From Pseudomonadota bacterium (lineage in GTDB: Bacteria; Pseudomonadota; Alphaproteobacteria; Rhizobiales; Beijerinckiaceae): a DNA stretch of 5,266 nt. The notes below the pieces were generated by a model, which was given only the letters and a program-made list of their open reading frames with translations, had not been told where the DNA came from and ran no database searches. A program made the translations under genes and the position numbers. Positions 1-5,266 of the stretch are shown piece by piece. Numbering within the stretch: the first letter of the stretch is position 1; every line of letters begins with the position of its first letter. The stretch is taken from contig JAGTAM010000503.1 of assembly GCA_023422485.1 (NCBI GenBank), positions 1 to 5,266 of the forward strand, given 5' to 3'.

Positions 1-959
1 CGCTTCAGCATCGCCATCACCGTCCCGTTCTTCGCCCCTCCCCCGCCGACGATCCAGCGGGTCGGCGGCTCCGGCGTAAACGTGCGGCTGCGGGCAATGG
101 CGTGGGCGGCGAAGGCGGTGAGCGTCGCCGCCCCATCCTCGGTCGTCAGGTAGCCCGCGAGCCGGTGGGAGAACCAGTTGCGATCCAGCGATTTCGGCGG
201 CGTGCGCAGGATCAGCGGGTGGCCGAGGAGGTTGTCGAGAAGCGCCGCATCCACCGTACCGCGGGCAGCGGTGGCGCCGCCTTCATCGAAGTCCCGGCCG
301 GTCCGCTCCTTCATCCAGTCGTTGATCGGTCCATTGCCCGGCCCGGTATCGAAGGCGAGCATGGTGCCGCGCGAACCGATCAGCGTGACGTTGGCGAGCC
401 CGCCGATATTGAGGATGCCCAGCGGCCCGGCAAAGCCCGCGGCCTCGGCCAGCGCCCTGTGGAACACCGGCACCAGCGGAGCGCCCTGGCCTCCCTGCGT
501 CACGTCGTTGGCGCGCATGTCGGACACGACGCGGATGCCGAGGCGCCGGGCAAGCGCCGCTCCGTCGCCGATCTGTACGGTGAGGCCGAGCCTGGGCCGG
601 TGAATCACCGTCTGGCCGTGGAAGCCGACCACGTCGATCGCCGCGGGGCTCAGGCCGCTCTCGGCCAGGAACGCCTCGATCGCCTCGGCATGGGCGCGGG
701 TGACGAAATCCTCGGCTTCCGCGAGGCGGCCCGGACGGTCGGTGCGCTCCCGGATACCCTCGGCGTCCCGAGTGGCCTCGCGCAGTAGCGCCTGCTCGGC
801 CTCGTCGTAGCCGCGATAGCCGGTCGGCCCGAGTGGTGCGATGAAGCCGTTGGCGGATCTCACGACGCGGATGCGCTCGCCGTCGCTCTCGATCAACGCG
901 ATGTCGATCCCGTCCAGCGAGGTGCCGCTCATCAGGCCGATCGCGCGCTTCATCGCCAT
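1..959 (-). CDS. anmK: Anhydro-N-acetylmuramic acid kinase (partial, 3' end cut by window edge)
   Basis: Cytoplasmic sugar kinase of peptidoglycan recycling. By family knowledge it hydrolyses the 1,6-anhydro ring of anhMurNAc and phosphorylates it with ATP, giving MurNAc-6-phosphate. Seen: the minus-strand translation starts MAMKRAIGLMSGTSLDG, with the family's N-terminal ATP-binding signature GLMSGTSLDG at residues 8-17. Further conserved blocks are GFHGQT (112-117), VQIGDG (128-133), GGQGAPLVP (156-164), NIGGLANVT (184-192), FDTGPGN (203-209), FDEGGATAARG (224-234) and a Gly-rich VGGGGAKN (304-311). By alignment from memory to characterised AnmK, D204 in FDTGPGN is the catalytic base; it is present. 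Start choice: ATG at 959 has a purine-rich GGGGGGAGAGGA just upstream (GAGGA five bases before the ATG). A second in-frame ATG at 953 is possible. 319 complete codons are visible, so about 40-70 C-terminal residues lie beyond position 1. It is divergent from tyrS. No lesion seen in the visible part. Confidence 0.95.
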   Translation of the reverse strand, partial: MAMKRAIGLMSGTSLDGIDIALIESDGERIRVVRSANGFIAPLGPTGYRGYDEAEQALLREATRDAEGIRERTDRPGRLAEAEDFVTRAHAEAIEAFLAESGLSPAAIDVVGFHGQTVIHRPRLGLTVQIGDGAALARRLGIRVVSDMRANDVTQGGQGAPLVPVFHRALAEAAGFAGPLGILNIGGLANVTLIGSRGTMLAFDTGPGNGPINDWMKERTGRDFDEGGATAARGTVDAALLDNLLGHPLILRTPPKSLDRNWFSHRLAGYLTTEDGAATLTAFAAHAIARSRTFTPEPPTRWIVGGGGAKNGTVMAMLK

Positions 960-962
960 GGC

Positions 963-980
963 CGTCCTCTCCCCCCGAAT
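963..980 (-). promoter_or_regulatory. Shine-Dalgarno region of anmK
   Basis: Read on the minus strand, the bases before the anmK ATG at 959 are GGGGGGAGAGGACGGCC. The GAGGA core sits five bases from the ATG at 959 and eleven from the alternative ATG at 953. This favours the start at 959. It is a much stronger site than the one in front of the divergent tyrS. Confidence 0.6.
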
Positions 981-1021
981 CCGGACTCGTGCCTTTCGCG
1001 GCCTGCCCTGCTAAGAGCGCG

Positions 1022-1041
1022 CGCGAGCGCTGTCCCTCGCG
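1022..1041. repeat. Small inverted repeat in the anmK/tyrS divergent region
   Basis: CGCGAG at 1022-1027 is the exact reverse complement of CTCGCG at 1036-1041, with an 8-base spacer CGCTGTCC. The 14-bp centre-to-centre distance could suit a dimeric repressor site or a leader hairpin. However, 6-bp GC-rich palindromes are common by chance at this base composition, and no T-run follows. The dyad is observed; any function is speculation. Confidence 0.25.
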
Positions 1042-1098
1042 GGATAGCATTGCGGCCGCGCCCCTGTCGCGCCGCCAAACCATCCGAGACCGATCAGC

Positions 1099-2370
1099 AT
1101 GACCGCCGAGAGCTTCGCGCCGAAATCCGACTTCATCCGGGTGCTGCAGGAGCGCGGCTATATCCACCAGGCCTCCGATCTCGCCGGCATCGACGGGCTG
1201 GCCGCGGAGGCCGGGCTGACGACCTATACCGGCTACGACTGCACGGCGGCCTCGCTCCATGTCGGCCACCTGCTCTCGATCATGATGCTGCACTGGCTGC
1301 AGCAGACCGGCGGCAGACCGGTCGTTCTGATGGGCGGCGGCACCACCCGCGTCGGCGATCCTTCGGGGCGCGATGAAGCGCGAAAGATCCTGACGCTGGA
1401 GCAGATCGAGGCCAACAAGGAGGGAATCAAACAGACCTTCGCCCGCTTCCTCAGCTTCGGCGAAGGCGGCAACGGCGCGGTCATGGTCGACAACGCGGAG
1501 TGGCTGACCAAGCTCAACTACATCGAGATGCTGCGCGACATCGGCCGGCACTTCTCGGTCAACCGCATGATGTCGATGGACAGCGTGCGGATGCGGCTGG
1601 AGCGCGACCAGGAACTCTCGTTCCTGGAGTTCAACTACATGATCCTCCAATCCTACGACTTCGTGGAGCTGAACCGCCGCTTCGGCACCCGCCTGCAGAT
1701 GGGCGGCTCGGACCAGTGGGGCAACATCGTCAACGGTATCGACCTCGGCCGCCGCATGGGCACGCCGCAGCTCTACGCGCTCACCTGCCCGCTGCTGACC
1801 ACGTCGTCGGGCGCCAAGATGGGCAAGACGGCGGCCGGTGCCGTCTGGCTCGATGCCGGGATGCTCTCCCCTTACGATTACTGGCAGTTCTGGCGGAACA
1901 CCGAGGACGCCGATGTCGGCCGCTTCCTCAAGCTGTTCACCCTGCTGCCGCTGTCCGAGATCGAGCGGCTCGCCGCGCTCCAGGGCGCCGAGATCAACGA
2001 GGCCAAGACGATCCTCGCCACCGAGGCGACCGGCCTGATGCACGGGGCGGAGGCTGCGGCGACCGCCGCCGAGACCGCCCGCAAGACTTTCGTGGAAGGC
2101 ACGCTGGCGCAGTCCCTGCCGACGATTTCCGTGCCGTCATCGGTGCTGGAGGCAGGGCTCGGCGTGCTCACCGCCTTCGGCCCGGACTACGCCAAGCTCG
2201 TCCCTTCGACGAGCGAGGCGCGTCGCCAGATCAAGGGCGGCGGCCTGCGGATCAACGACGTGCCGGTGAGCGACGAGAAGGCGGTGCTGCGCCCGTCCGA
2301 TCTCACGGCGGACGGCGTGGTCAAGCTCTCGTTCGGGCGCAAGAAGCACGTGCTGCTGCGGGCGGAATAA
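1099..2370 (+). CDS. tyrS: Tyrosine--tRNA ligase (tyrosyl-tRNA synthetase, TyrRS)
   Basis: Class Ic aminoacyl-tRNA synthetase; cytoplasmic, usually homodimeric. It activates tyrosine with ATP and charges tRNA-Tyr. Seen: 423 codons, matching the usual bacterial length (E. coli about 424). The Rossmann catalytic domain spans about residues 35-235. It carries YTGYDCTAASLHVGH at 43-57, holding the HIGH-type motif HVGH (54-57). The tyrosine-pocket block NYMILQSYDF is at 179-188 (Y180, Q184, D187), and GGSDQWGN at 202-209 includes Q206. The KMSKS loop reads KMGKT at 240-244. An alpha-helical anticodon-binding segment follows. An S4 RNA-binding domain closes the protein (about 360-420), with SEARRQIKGGGLRIND around 372-387. 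All expected active-site residues are present. Start ATG 1099 agrees with the family N-terminus (short lead, then SDFIRVLQERGYIHQ), although the ribosome binding site is weak. Convergent with the next gene. The cysteine in DCTA, where many TyrRS have proline, is in my recollection common in alphaproteobacteria. Confidence 0.98.
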   Translation: MTAESFAPKSDFIRVLQERGYIHQASDLAGIDGLAAEAGLTTYTGYDCTAASLHVGHLLSIMMLHWLQQTGGRPVVLMGGGTTRVGDPSGRDEARKILTLEQIEANKEGIKQTFARFLSFGEGGNGAVMVDNAEWLTKLNYIEMLRDIGRHFSVNRMMSMDSVRMRLERDQELSFLEFNYMILQSYDFVELNRRFGTRLQMGGSDQWGNIVNGIDLGRRMGTPQLYALTCPLLTTSSGAKMGKTAAGAVWLDAGMLSPYDYWQFWRNTEDADVGRFLKLFTLLPLSEIERLAALQGAEINEAKTILATEATGLMHGAEAAATAAETARKTFVEGTLAQSLPTISVPSSVLEAGLGVLTAFGPDYAKLVPSTSEARRQIKGGGLRINDVPVSDEKAVLRPSDLTADGVVKLSFGRKKHVLLRAE

Positions 2371-2377
2371 CCCTTCT

Positions 2378-2407
2378 CGCCGACAGTCACGGCGGTTCCC
2401 TCGAACC
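2378..2407. terminator. Possible weak (bidirectional) terminator between convergent genes
   Basis: The 48-bp gap between the tyrS stop (2370) and the stop of the convergent gene (2419) has two adjacent small hairpins. One is CGCCG (2378-2382) with CGGCG (2390-2394) around a 7-base loop. The other is GGTTC (2394-2398) with GAACC (2403-2407) around CCTC. They share one base, so they may be alternative folds. CACGG (2388-2392) and CCGTG (2422-2426) could also pair around the second hairpin. Neither strand has a T-run, so this is not a canonical intrinsic terminator. Its position is the main argument. Confidence 0.3.
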
Positions 2408-2418
2408 ACGGGCCTGCC

Positions 2419-2994
2419 TTACCGTGTGGGCGGGCGCGTGCCGTCGCGGATCGCGCGAAACACCGGCAGGGCGCTCGGCAGCGCTTGCTTCGTCGTGGCG
2501 CACACGATGTCGATCCGGCCGATCACGCGGTCCATGATCGCCATGTAGATGCGGACGTTCCGGTGGTCCGGCCCGGTGGTCGGGATCGAGACGATCTCGA
2601 ACCCGGCAAACTCGCTGCTCCGGATCGACTCGACGGTTTCCGTTTCCAGGCCCCGGCCGGCCAAAATCGTTCTGGTTTCAGCGACCCGCTCGCGAAGGGC
2701 CGGCAGGGCATTCAGCTCCGCCTGCGAGGACAAGCCGCCCTCGGGATTGCGTCTGAACCCGGCAGCGCAGATCGCCTCGCTGCTCCCTGCGACCGGCGGT
2801 TGCCCGGTCAGGCTGACGATATCGACCAGGGTCTCGTGGTTGGGGTCCTTGCGCGGGGAGCGGATGGCGAATCCGGCCGGCACCGTCACCGAGAAGCCGG
2901 TCGACGGGTCCGTGAACGCTTCCCCGAGCGCGGGGGCGCCGATGGGGATGAGGGTGAGCGCTAACCCGAACGCCCGGATCGATCCCCGCGCCAT
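2419..2994 (-). CDS. Secreted/periplasmic protein of unknown function (191 aa)
   Basis: Not recognised as a named family. The N-terminus is a plausible Sec signal peptide: a basic lead (MARGSIR), a hydrophobic core (FGLALTLIPIGAPAL, about 9-23), then a likely cleavage after ALG (24) or after GEA (26). The mature part opens with FTDPSTGFSVTVPAGFAI. This opening resembles small exported beta-rich domains of the PsbP/Mog1/DUF1795 kind, a resemblance of style only. The mature protein has exactly two cysteines, C76 (AICAAGF) and C165 (IDIVCATTK), which could form a disulfide in the periplasm. No catalytic motif, lipobox or second membrane segment was seen. Start: ATG 2994 is chosen because GGGAG lies five bases upstream and the signal peptide begins there. 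The frame stays open upstream to a GTG at 3090, but those 32 extra residues are polar and proline/arginine-rich and would bury the signal. Convergent with tyrS; same strand as the AsmA-like gene and 143 bp downstream of it, so co-transcription is possible. Confidence 0.8.
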   Translation of the reverse strand: MARGSIRAFGLALTLIPIGAPALGEAFTDPSTGFSVTVPAGFAIRSPRKDPNHETLVDIVSLTGQPPVAGSSEAICAAGFRRNPEGGLSSQAELNALPALRERVAETRTILAGRGLETETVESIRSSEFAGFEIVSIPTTGPDHRNVRIYMAIMDRVIGRIDIVCATTKQALPSALPVFRAIRDGTRPPTR

Positions 2995-3005
2995 GTCCTC
3001 TCCCG
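2995..3005 (-). promoter_or_regulatory. Ribosome binding site of the small secreted-protein gene
   Basis: On the minus strand the bases before ATG 2994 read GGCGGGAGAGGAC. GGGAG with five-base spacing is a good Shine-Dalgarno match; the following GAGG lies only two bases from the ATG. The site decides the start in favour of 2994 over the upstream GTG at 3090. Its 5' half falls inside the promoter-proximal copy of the 17-bp direct repeat, so anything binding that repeat would also cover the ribosome binding site. Confidence 0.6.
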
Positions 3006-3038
3006 CCGGTCGATGTTTCAGCTCCCGCCGGTCGATGT
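3000..3038. repeat. 17-bp direct repeat, two copies at 22-bp period, upstream of the secreted-protein gene
   Basis: CTCCCGCCGGTCGATGT occurs exactly at 3000-3016 and again at 3022-3038, with a 5-base spacer (TTCAG). On the minus (coding) strand each copy reads ACATCGACCGGCGGGAG, and the downstream copy ends in the ribosome binding site. The flanking bases differ, so the identity is limited to 17 bp. The 22-bp period is close to two turns of the double helix, as for tandem operator sites bound on one face. It could equally be a simple 22-bp duplication of a ribosome-binding-site-bearing segment. The repeat is observed directly; the regulatory role is inference. Confidence 0.85.
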
Positions 3039-3078
3039 GTCGGCCGCAGGGTGCCATCCTGCCGGATCGGGGTGAAGC

Positions 3079-3099
3079 GCTGCACGTCACAGATGCAGC
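3079..3099. repeat. Inverted repeat (6-bp arms) between the AsmA-like and secreted-protein genes
   Basis: GCTGCA at 3079-3084 is matched by its reverse complement TGCAGC at 3094-3099, with a 9-base centre CGTCACAGA. It lies about 40 bp past the stop of the AsmA-like gene and about 85 bp ahead of the ATG of the secreted-protein gene. It could therefore be part of a transcript end or an operator. No T-run follows on the minus strand (the next bases are GCTTCACC), so it is a poor intrinsic terminator. Confidence 0.3.
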
Positions 3100-3123
3100 C
3101 GTTCTTCATGAGGTCGAGCCGAA

Positions 3124-3155
3124 GGCGGGCGTCGGTCCTACTGCTCCGGCCCGCC
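3124..3155 (-). terminator. GC-rich stem-loop spanning the stop codon of the AsmA-like gene
   Basis: GGCGGGC at 3124-3130 and GCCCGCC at 3149-3155 form a perfect 7-bp all-GC stem with an 18-base loop that contains the TAG stop (3138-3140). In the minus-strand transcript the stem is followed by TTCGGCTCG, only a token T pair. It may act as a 3'-end or mRNA-stabilising structure, or as a weak terminator separating the two minus-strand genes. The long loop and missing U-tract keep confidence low. Confidence 0.25.
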
Positions 3156-5266
3156 CTGTCCCGCCCCGTTGGCGAACGCGCCGCCGCCGGCGCCGAAGAG
3201 TTTGCGCAGGAAGCCGGGGGCGACCGCCGAGAGCGGGTTCACGTTCACCGTCGGCTTGGCGATCGGGCCCGAGACGTTGAAGTTCACCGCGAACAGGCCC
3301 TCGTTGCTGCCGCCCGCGAGCAGCGGCCCGAACAGCGGAACCTGCGCCACCACGTTGTTGAGGCCGTAGAGCGGCACGAAGGTCCCGTCGATCTGCGTCC
3401 GCTCCTTGGCGGTGTCGAGCCAGCCGGAGGCGGTGAAGCCCATCGCCGGGTTGGAGATCGCCGCGTCGGAAAAGCTCACCCGCGGGCCGCTGCGCGTGAA
3501 GTTCGCCCGCATCGTGTCGAAGCCGACATCGTTGGCGTTCGGGGCCGCGCGCCGTCCGTCCGCGGGCGGAGGCGCCTGGGCGACGATGCTCGACAGGGCG
3601 GGCTCGTTGCGCAGCGCGAAGTCCTTGATCTGGACCACACCGGCCTGCGGGCCGTCGTTGAGATAGACGTTGAGCGCGAGCCGCCCGCCATACATCCGCT
3701 TGTAGATGTCGAGGAAGCGGAGGGTGGCGCCGGAATCGGCGGATTCGAGGGTGAGCAGGGGCGCACCGCGCTCGCTCCGGACGACGGCGTTCAGCGGGGC
3801 GGCGCCGAACCGTCCCTTGAACTGGGCGGTGCGCAGGTCGCCGCCTTTGAAACTCGCCTTGAGGGTCGCGTTGGTGAGCGACTCGCCATTGAAGCCGGAC
3901 ACGATGCTGGCGGCCACATCCGCTTCGATCTCCTTGCCGGGCTCCTTGCTCCCCTTGGCGTCCTCGCCCGTCATGCCCTTGAGGAAGGGCCGCGCATCCA
4001 CCACGGCCCCCTTCACCGCCACCTTGTAGGCCGAGCCGACCCGGTCGAGGCTGACGCGCATGTCGTCGCCCGGCGAGAGCTTGAGCGTCGTCAGGTCCGC
4101 CCGTTCCAGGGTGCCCTCCGCCGAGATCGTGGCGCTGCCGCGGGCAAGCGCCGGAGCGGCGTCGAGGGTGATGTCACGCAGCTCCATCCCACCGCCGGCC
4201 GCCTCAACCAGGGTGAAGCCGAGGCGCCCGGCCTTGCCGGAGGGCTTGTTCCAGCCCGGAAGCAGGCCATTGATCGAGGCCCGCGTGAGATCCGCCTCGA
4301 CCCGTGCCGGCGGCTTGCCCGACGAGGCCGGACGGCCCACCGGCACCACCACGCGGGCCGGGACGGCGCCGGCGAGCTGCGGCGCGGTGGGAAGGCCGCG
4401 CTTGGCCCGGAAGGCGTCGTCGAGGACGAGGCTCACCACCGCTTCGCCGGGGCTGCCGGGCTTGGGCTGTCTCAGGTCGATGGCGACCGCCGCGCCGAGG
4501 AGCCGCCCGTCGCCCTTCAGGACGAACCCGCTGCGGTCGAAGGAAATCGTGAAGCGGCCCGCCTCGAAACGGTCCTTGCCCACGGCCTTGTCCATGCTGA
4601 AGTCGGTCAGCGTTCCGGTGAGGGTCACCGGCATGTCGGCCAGTTCCGGCACGTGCTTGAGGTTGATCGGCACGTCGAGTCGCAGATCCGCTCTGCCCTT
4701 GATCGTGGCCGGGTCGATTTCGGCCCCCGTGAGCCCCTTGAACATCGGCGTTTCGAGGAGCGCGGCGAGCGAATCGGCCGATCCGGACAGCCGCAGGCCG
4801 AGCTGGGCGATGATCTTGTCCGGTTGCGGATCGCGAATCAGGAAGGAGGCGTCCGAGATCGACAGCATCCGCGTGTCCGAGAGGCGAATCTCGGCGGTGG
4901 CGTTCTGAATCGTCGTGGTGCGGCCGGTGATCGTGCCGGTGACCCGGCCGTGGCTCAGCGGCGGCGCGTCCTGCGAGACCGACAGGCTCGCGTCCGAGAT
5001 CGCGAAGGTGATGTTGAGCGACTGGTCCGGCATCGGGTCGCCGCGGGTCGCGGCGGCGAGTTCCGGGCCACTCAGGTCGATCTGGATATCGGCCCCGTCG
5101 AGTCGTCCGCCGCGCAGCTCGTCCACGAGGTAGTTGCGCACGCCGGGCGCGATATTCTCGGGCCACAACCGCAGTGCCTTGCGACCGTCGGTCCCGCTGG
5201 CGACGATGTGCAGGGTGATGCCGTCGTCGTCGGCCCGGGTGCCGACGGTTCCGCTCAGGCGACCCC
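3138..5266 (-). CDS. AsmA/YhdP-like (DUF3971-type) envelope protein, C-terminal part (5' end cut by window edge)
   Basis: Large membrane-anchored, periplasm-facing protein of the AsmA-like superfamily (relatives YhdP, TamB, AsmA). Work on E. coli members implicates them in moving phospholipid to the outer membrane and in envelope integrity; that role here is inferred. Seen: about 708 codons open to the right edge, with no stop or convincing start, so the N-terminus and its expected membrane anchor are outside. The visible N-terminal part has LWPENIAPGVRNYLVDELRGGRL (from about residue 33), typical of DUF3971 proteins. Repeated beta-strand units follow (for example KGRADLRLDVPI, VTLTGTLTDF, GRFTISFDRSGFVLKGDGRLLGA). 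The conserved C-terminal AsmA block runs from about 512 (GATLRFLDIYKRMYGGRL) through GLNNVVAQVPLFGPLL and GLFAVNFNVSGP to NPLSAVAPGFLRKLFG (about 676-691). A Gly-rich tail ends in GGPEQ and TAG. A TTG at 5168 begins a shorter reading, but the frame and family similarity continue upstream, so it is not the start. Confidence 0.9.
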   Translation of the reverse strand, partial: GRLSGTVGTRADDDGITLHIVASGTDGRKALRLWPENIAPGVRNYLVDELRGGRLDGADIQIDLSGPELAAATRGDPMPDQSLNITFAISDASLSVSQDAPPLSHGRVTGTITGRTTTIQNATAEIRLSDTRMLSISDASFLIRDPQPDKIIAQLGLRLSGSADSLAALLETPMFKGLTGAEIDPATIKGRADLRLDVPINLKHVPELADMPVTLTGTLTDFSMDKAVGKDRFEAGRFTISFDRSGFVLKGDGRLLGAAVAIDLRQPKPGSPGEAVVSLVLDDAFRAKRGLPTAPQLAGAVPARVVVPVGRPASSGKPPARVEADLTRASINGLLPGWNKPSGKAGRLGFTLVEAAGGGMELRDITLDAAPALARGSATISAEGTLERADLTTLKLSPGDDMRVSLDRVGSAYKVAVKGAVVDARPFLKGMTGEDAKGSKEPGKEIEADVAASIVSGFNGESLTNATLKASFKGGDLRTAQFKGRFGAAPLNAVVRSERGAPLLTLESADSGATLRFLDIYKRMYGGRLALNVYLNDGPQAGVVQIKDFALRNEPALSSIVAQAPPPADGRRAAPNANDVGFDTMRANFTRSGPRVSFSDAAISNPAMGFTASGWLDTAKERTQIDGTFVPLYGLNNVVAQVPLFGPLLAGGSNEGLFAVNFNVSGPIAKPTVNVNPLSAVAPGFLRKLFGAGGGAFANGAGQGGPEQ

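Larger units (their letters stand above)
960..1098. promoter_or_regulatory. Divergent anmK/tyrS intergenic region (presumed promoters of both genes)
   Basis: The 139 bp between the two divergent start codons must carry or lie next to the promoters of both genes. I could not place convincing -35/-10 pairs on either strand. The only AT-leaning stretch is GGATAGCATTG near 1042-1052, which offers a weak -10-like TAGCAT (plus) or GCTATC (minus) without a matching -35 element. A 6-bp inverted repeat, CGCGAG (1022-1027) and CTCGCG (1036-1041) around an 8-base spacer, lies in the middle and is listed separately. No T-box or other tRNA-sensing leader was recognised ahead of tyrS. Confidence 0.4.
2995..3137. 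other. 143-bp intergenic leader between the AsmA-like gene and the secreted-protein gene
   Basis: This gap holds the 17-bp direct repeat, the 6-bp-arm dyad and part of the stop-spanning stem-loop. No convincing sigma-70 -35/-10 pair was found on the minus strand, and the EcfG-type GGAAC element expected for a general stress promoter in this group was not seen. A frame with ATG at 3109 (MKNGCICDVQRF...) has no ribosome binding site and no stop before it overlaps the secreted-protein gene, so it is not called as a gene. Confidence 0.5.

Noticed and set aside
283..2043. A 586-codon open frame on the minus strand, across anmK and antisense to tyrS
   Set aside because: It is out of frame with anmK and antisense to tyrS, both of which carry full family motifs. 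The translation is low-complexity and rich in R, G, A, D and H, as expected for a shadow frame in GC-rich DNA.
2394..2407. GGTTC...GAACC resembling the T-arm of a tRNA
   Set aside because: The loop is four bases rather than seven and is not TTC-type. No acceptor, anticodon or D arm can be built around it. It is treated as a possible terminator hairpin.
1500..2537. A 345-codon open frame on the plus strand overlapping tyrS
   Set aside because: It is a +1/+2 shadow of tyrS with Arg/Ala/Pro-rich composition, no domain and no plausible start. The in-frame tyrS reading explains the same bases completely.
2995..3090. A longer N-terminus for the secreted protein, from GTG 3090
   Set aside because: The extra 32 residues are polar, would place the signal peptide internally, and are encoded by the direct repeat. 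ATG 2994 has a proper ribosome binding site.
2678..3109. A minus-strand frame starting MKNGCICDVQRF ahead of the secreted-protein gene
   Set aside because: No Shine-Dalgarno sequence precedes ATG 3109. The frame has no stop in the gap and becomes a shadow of the secreted-protein gene, with RGHP-rich composition.
4204..5166. A 320-codon minus-strand frame overlapping the AsmA-like gene
   Set aside because: Its composition is dominated by R, G, A, P and H, typical of a frame-shifted reading of GC-rich coding DNA. The AsmA-like frame has recognisable conserved blocks over the same stretch.
1..5266. CRISPR array, insertion sequence, prophage or defence-system content
   Set aside because: No spaced repeat array, transposase, integrase, terminal inverted repeats, att-like duplication or defence-type domain was seen. 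Composition and codon style look even across the window.

Overview
The window is a GC-rich (roughly two-thirds G+C by eye), densely coding stretch of bacterial chromosome. The style of the tyrosyl-tRNA synthetase (KMGKT signature, DCTA in place of the commoner DPTA), the GC3-rich codon use and the anmK / tyrS / AsmA-like neighbourhood fit an alphaproteobacterium of the order Hyphomicrobiales (Rhizobiales), plausibly Methylobacterium/Methylorubrum or a relative. That assignment is inference from recognised family features, not from a database match.

Layout. (1) 1-959, minus: 5' and central part of anmK (anhydro-N-acetylmuramic acid kinase), running off the left edge. (2) 960-1098: a 139-bp divergent intergenic region with one small inverted repeat. 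(3) 1099-2370, plus: complete tyrS (tyrosyl-tRNA synthetase, 423 aa). (4) 2371-2418: a 48-bp convergent gap with two small hairpins that may end transcription. (5) 2419-2994, minus: a 191-aa protein of unknown function with a Sec-type signal peptide. (6) 2995-3137: a 143-bp gap with a 17-bp direct repeat placed twice at a 22-bp period, one copy overlapping the ribosome binding site of gene 5, plus two inverted repeats. (7) 3138-5266, minus: the C-terminal ~708 residues of a large AsmA/YhdP-like (DUF3971-type) envelope protein, running off the right edge.

How the genes work together. tyrS is a housekeeping translation gene. AnmK returns the anhydro-muramic acid released by peptidoglycan turnover to metabolism. 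The AsmA-like protein belongs to a family implicated in lipid traffic and outer-membrane integrity. The small secreted protein lies downstream of the AsmA-like gene on the same strand and is the least explained gene here. Apart from a loose cell-envelope theme there is no sign of a functional cassette.

I see no mobile element, CRISPR array, tRNA/rRNA gene, phage gene or defence system. The window looks like ordinary core chromosome. The most curious spot is the repeat-bearing leader of the small secreted-protein gene.
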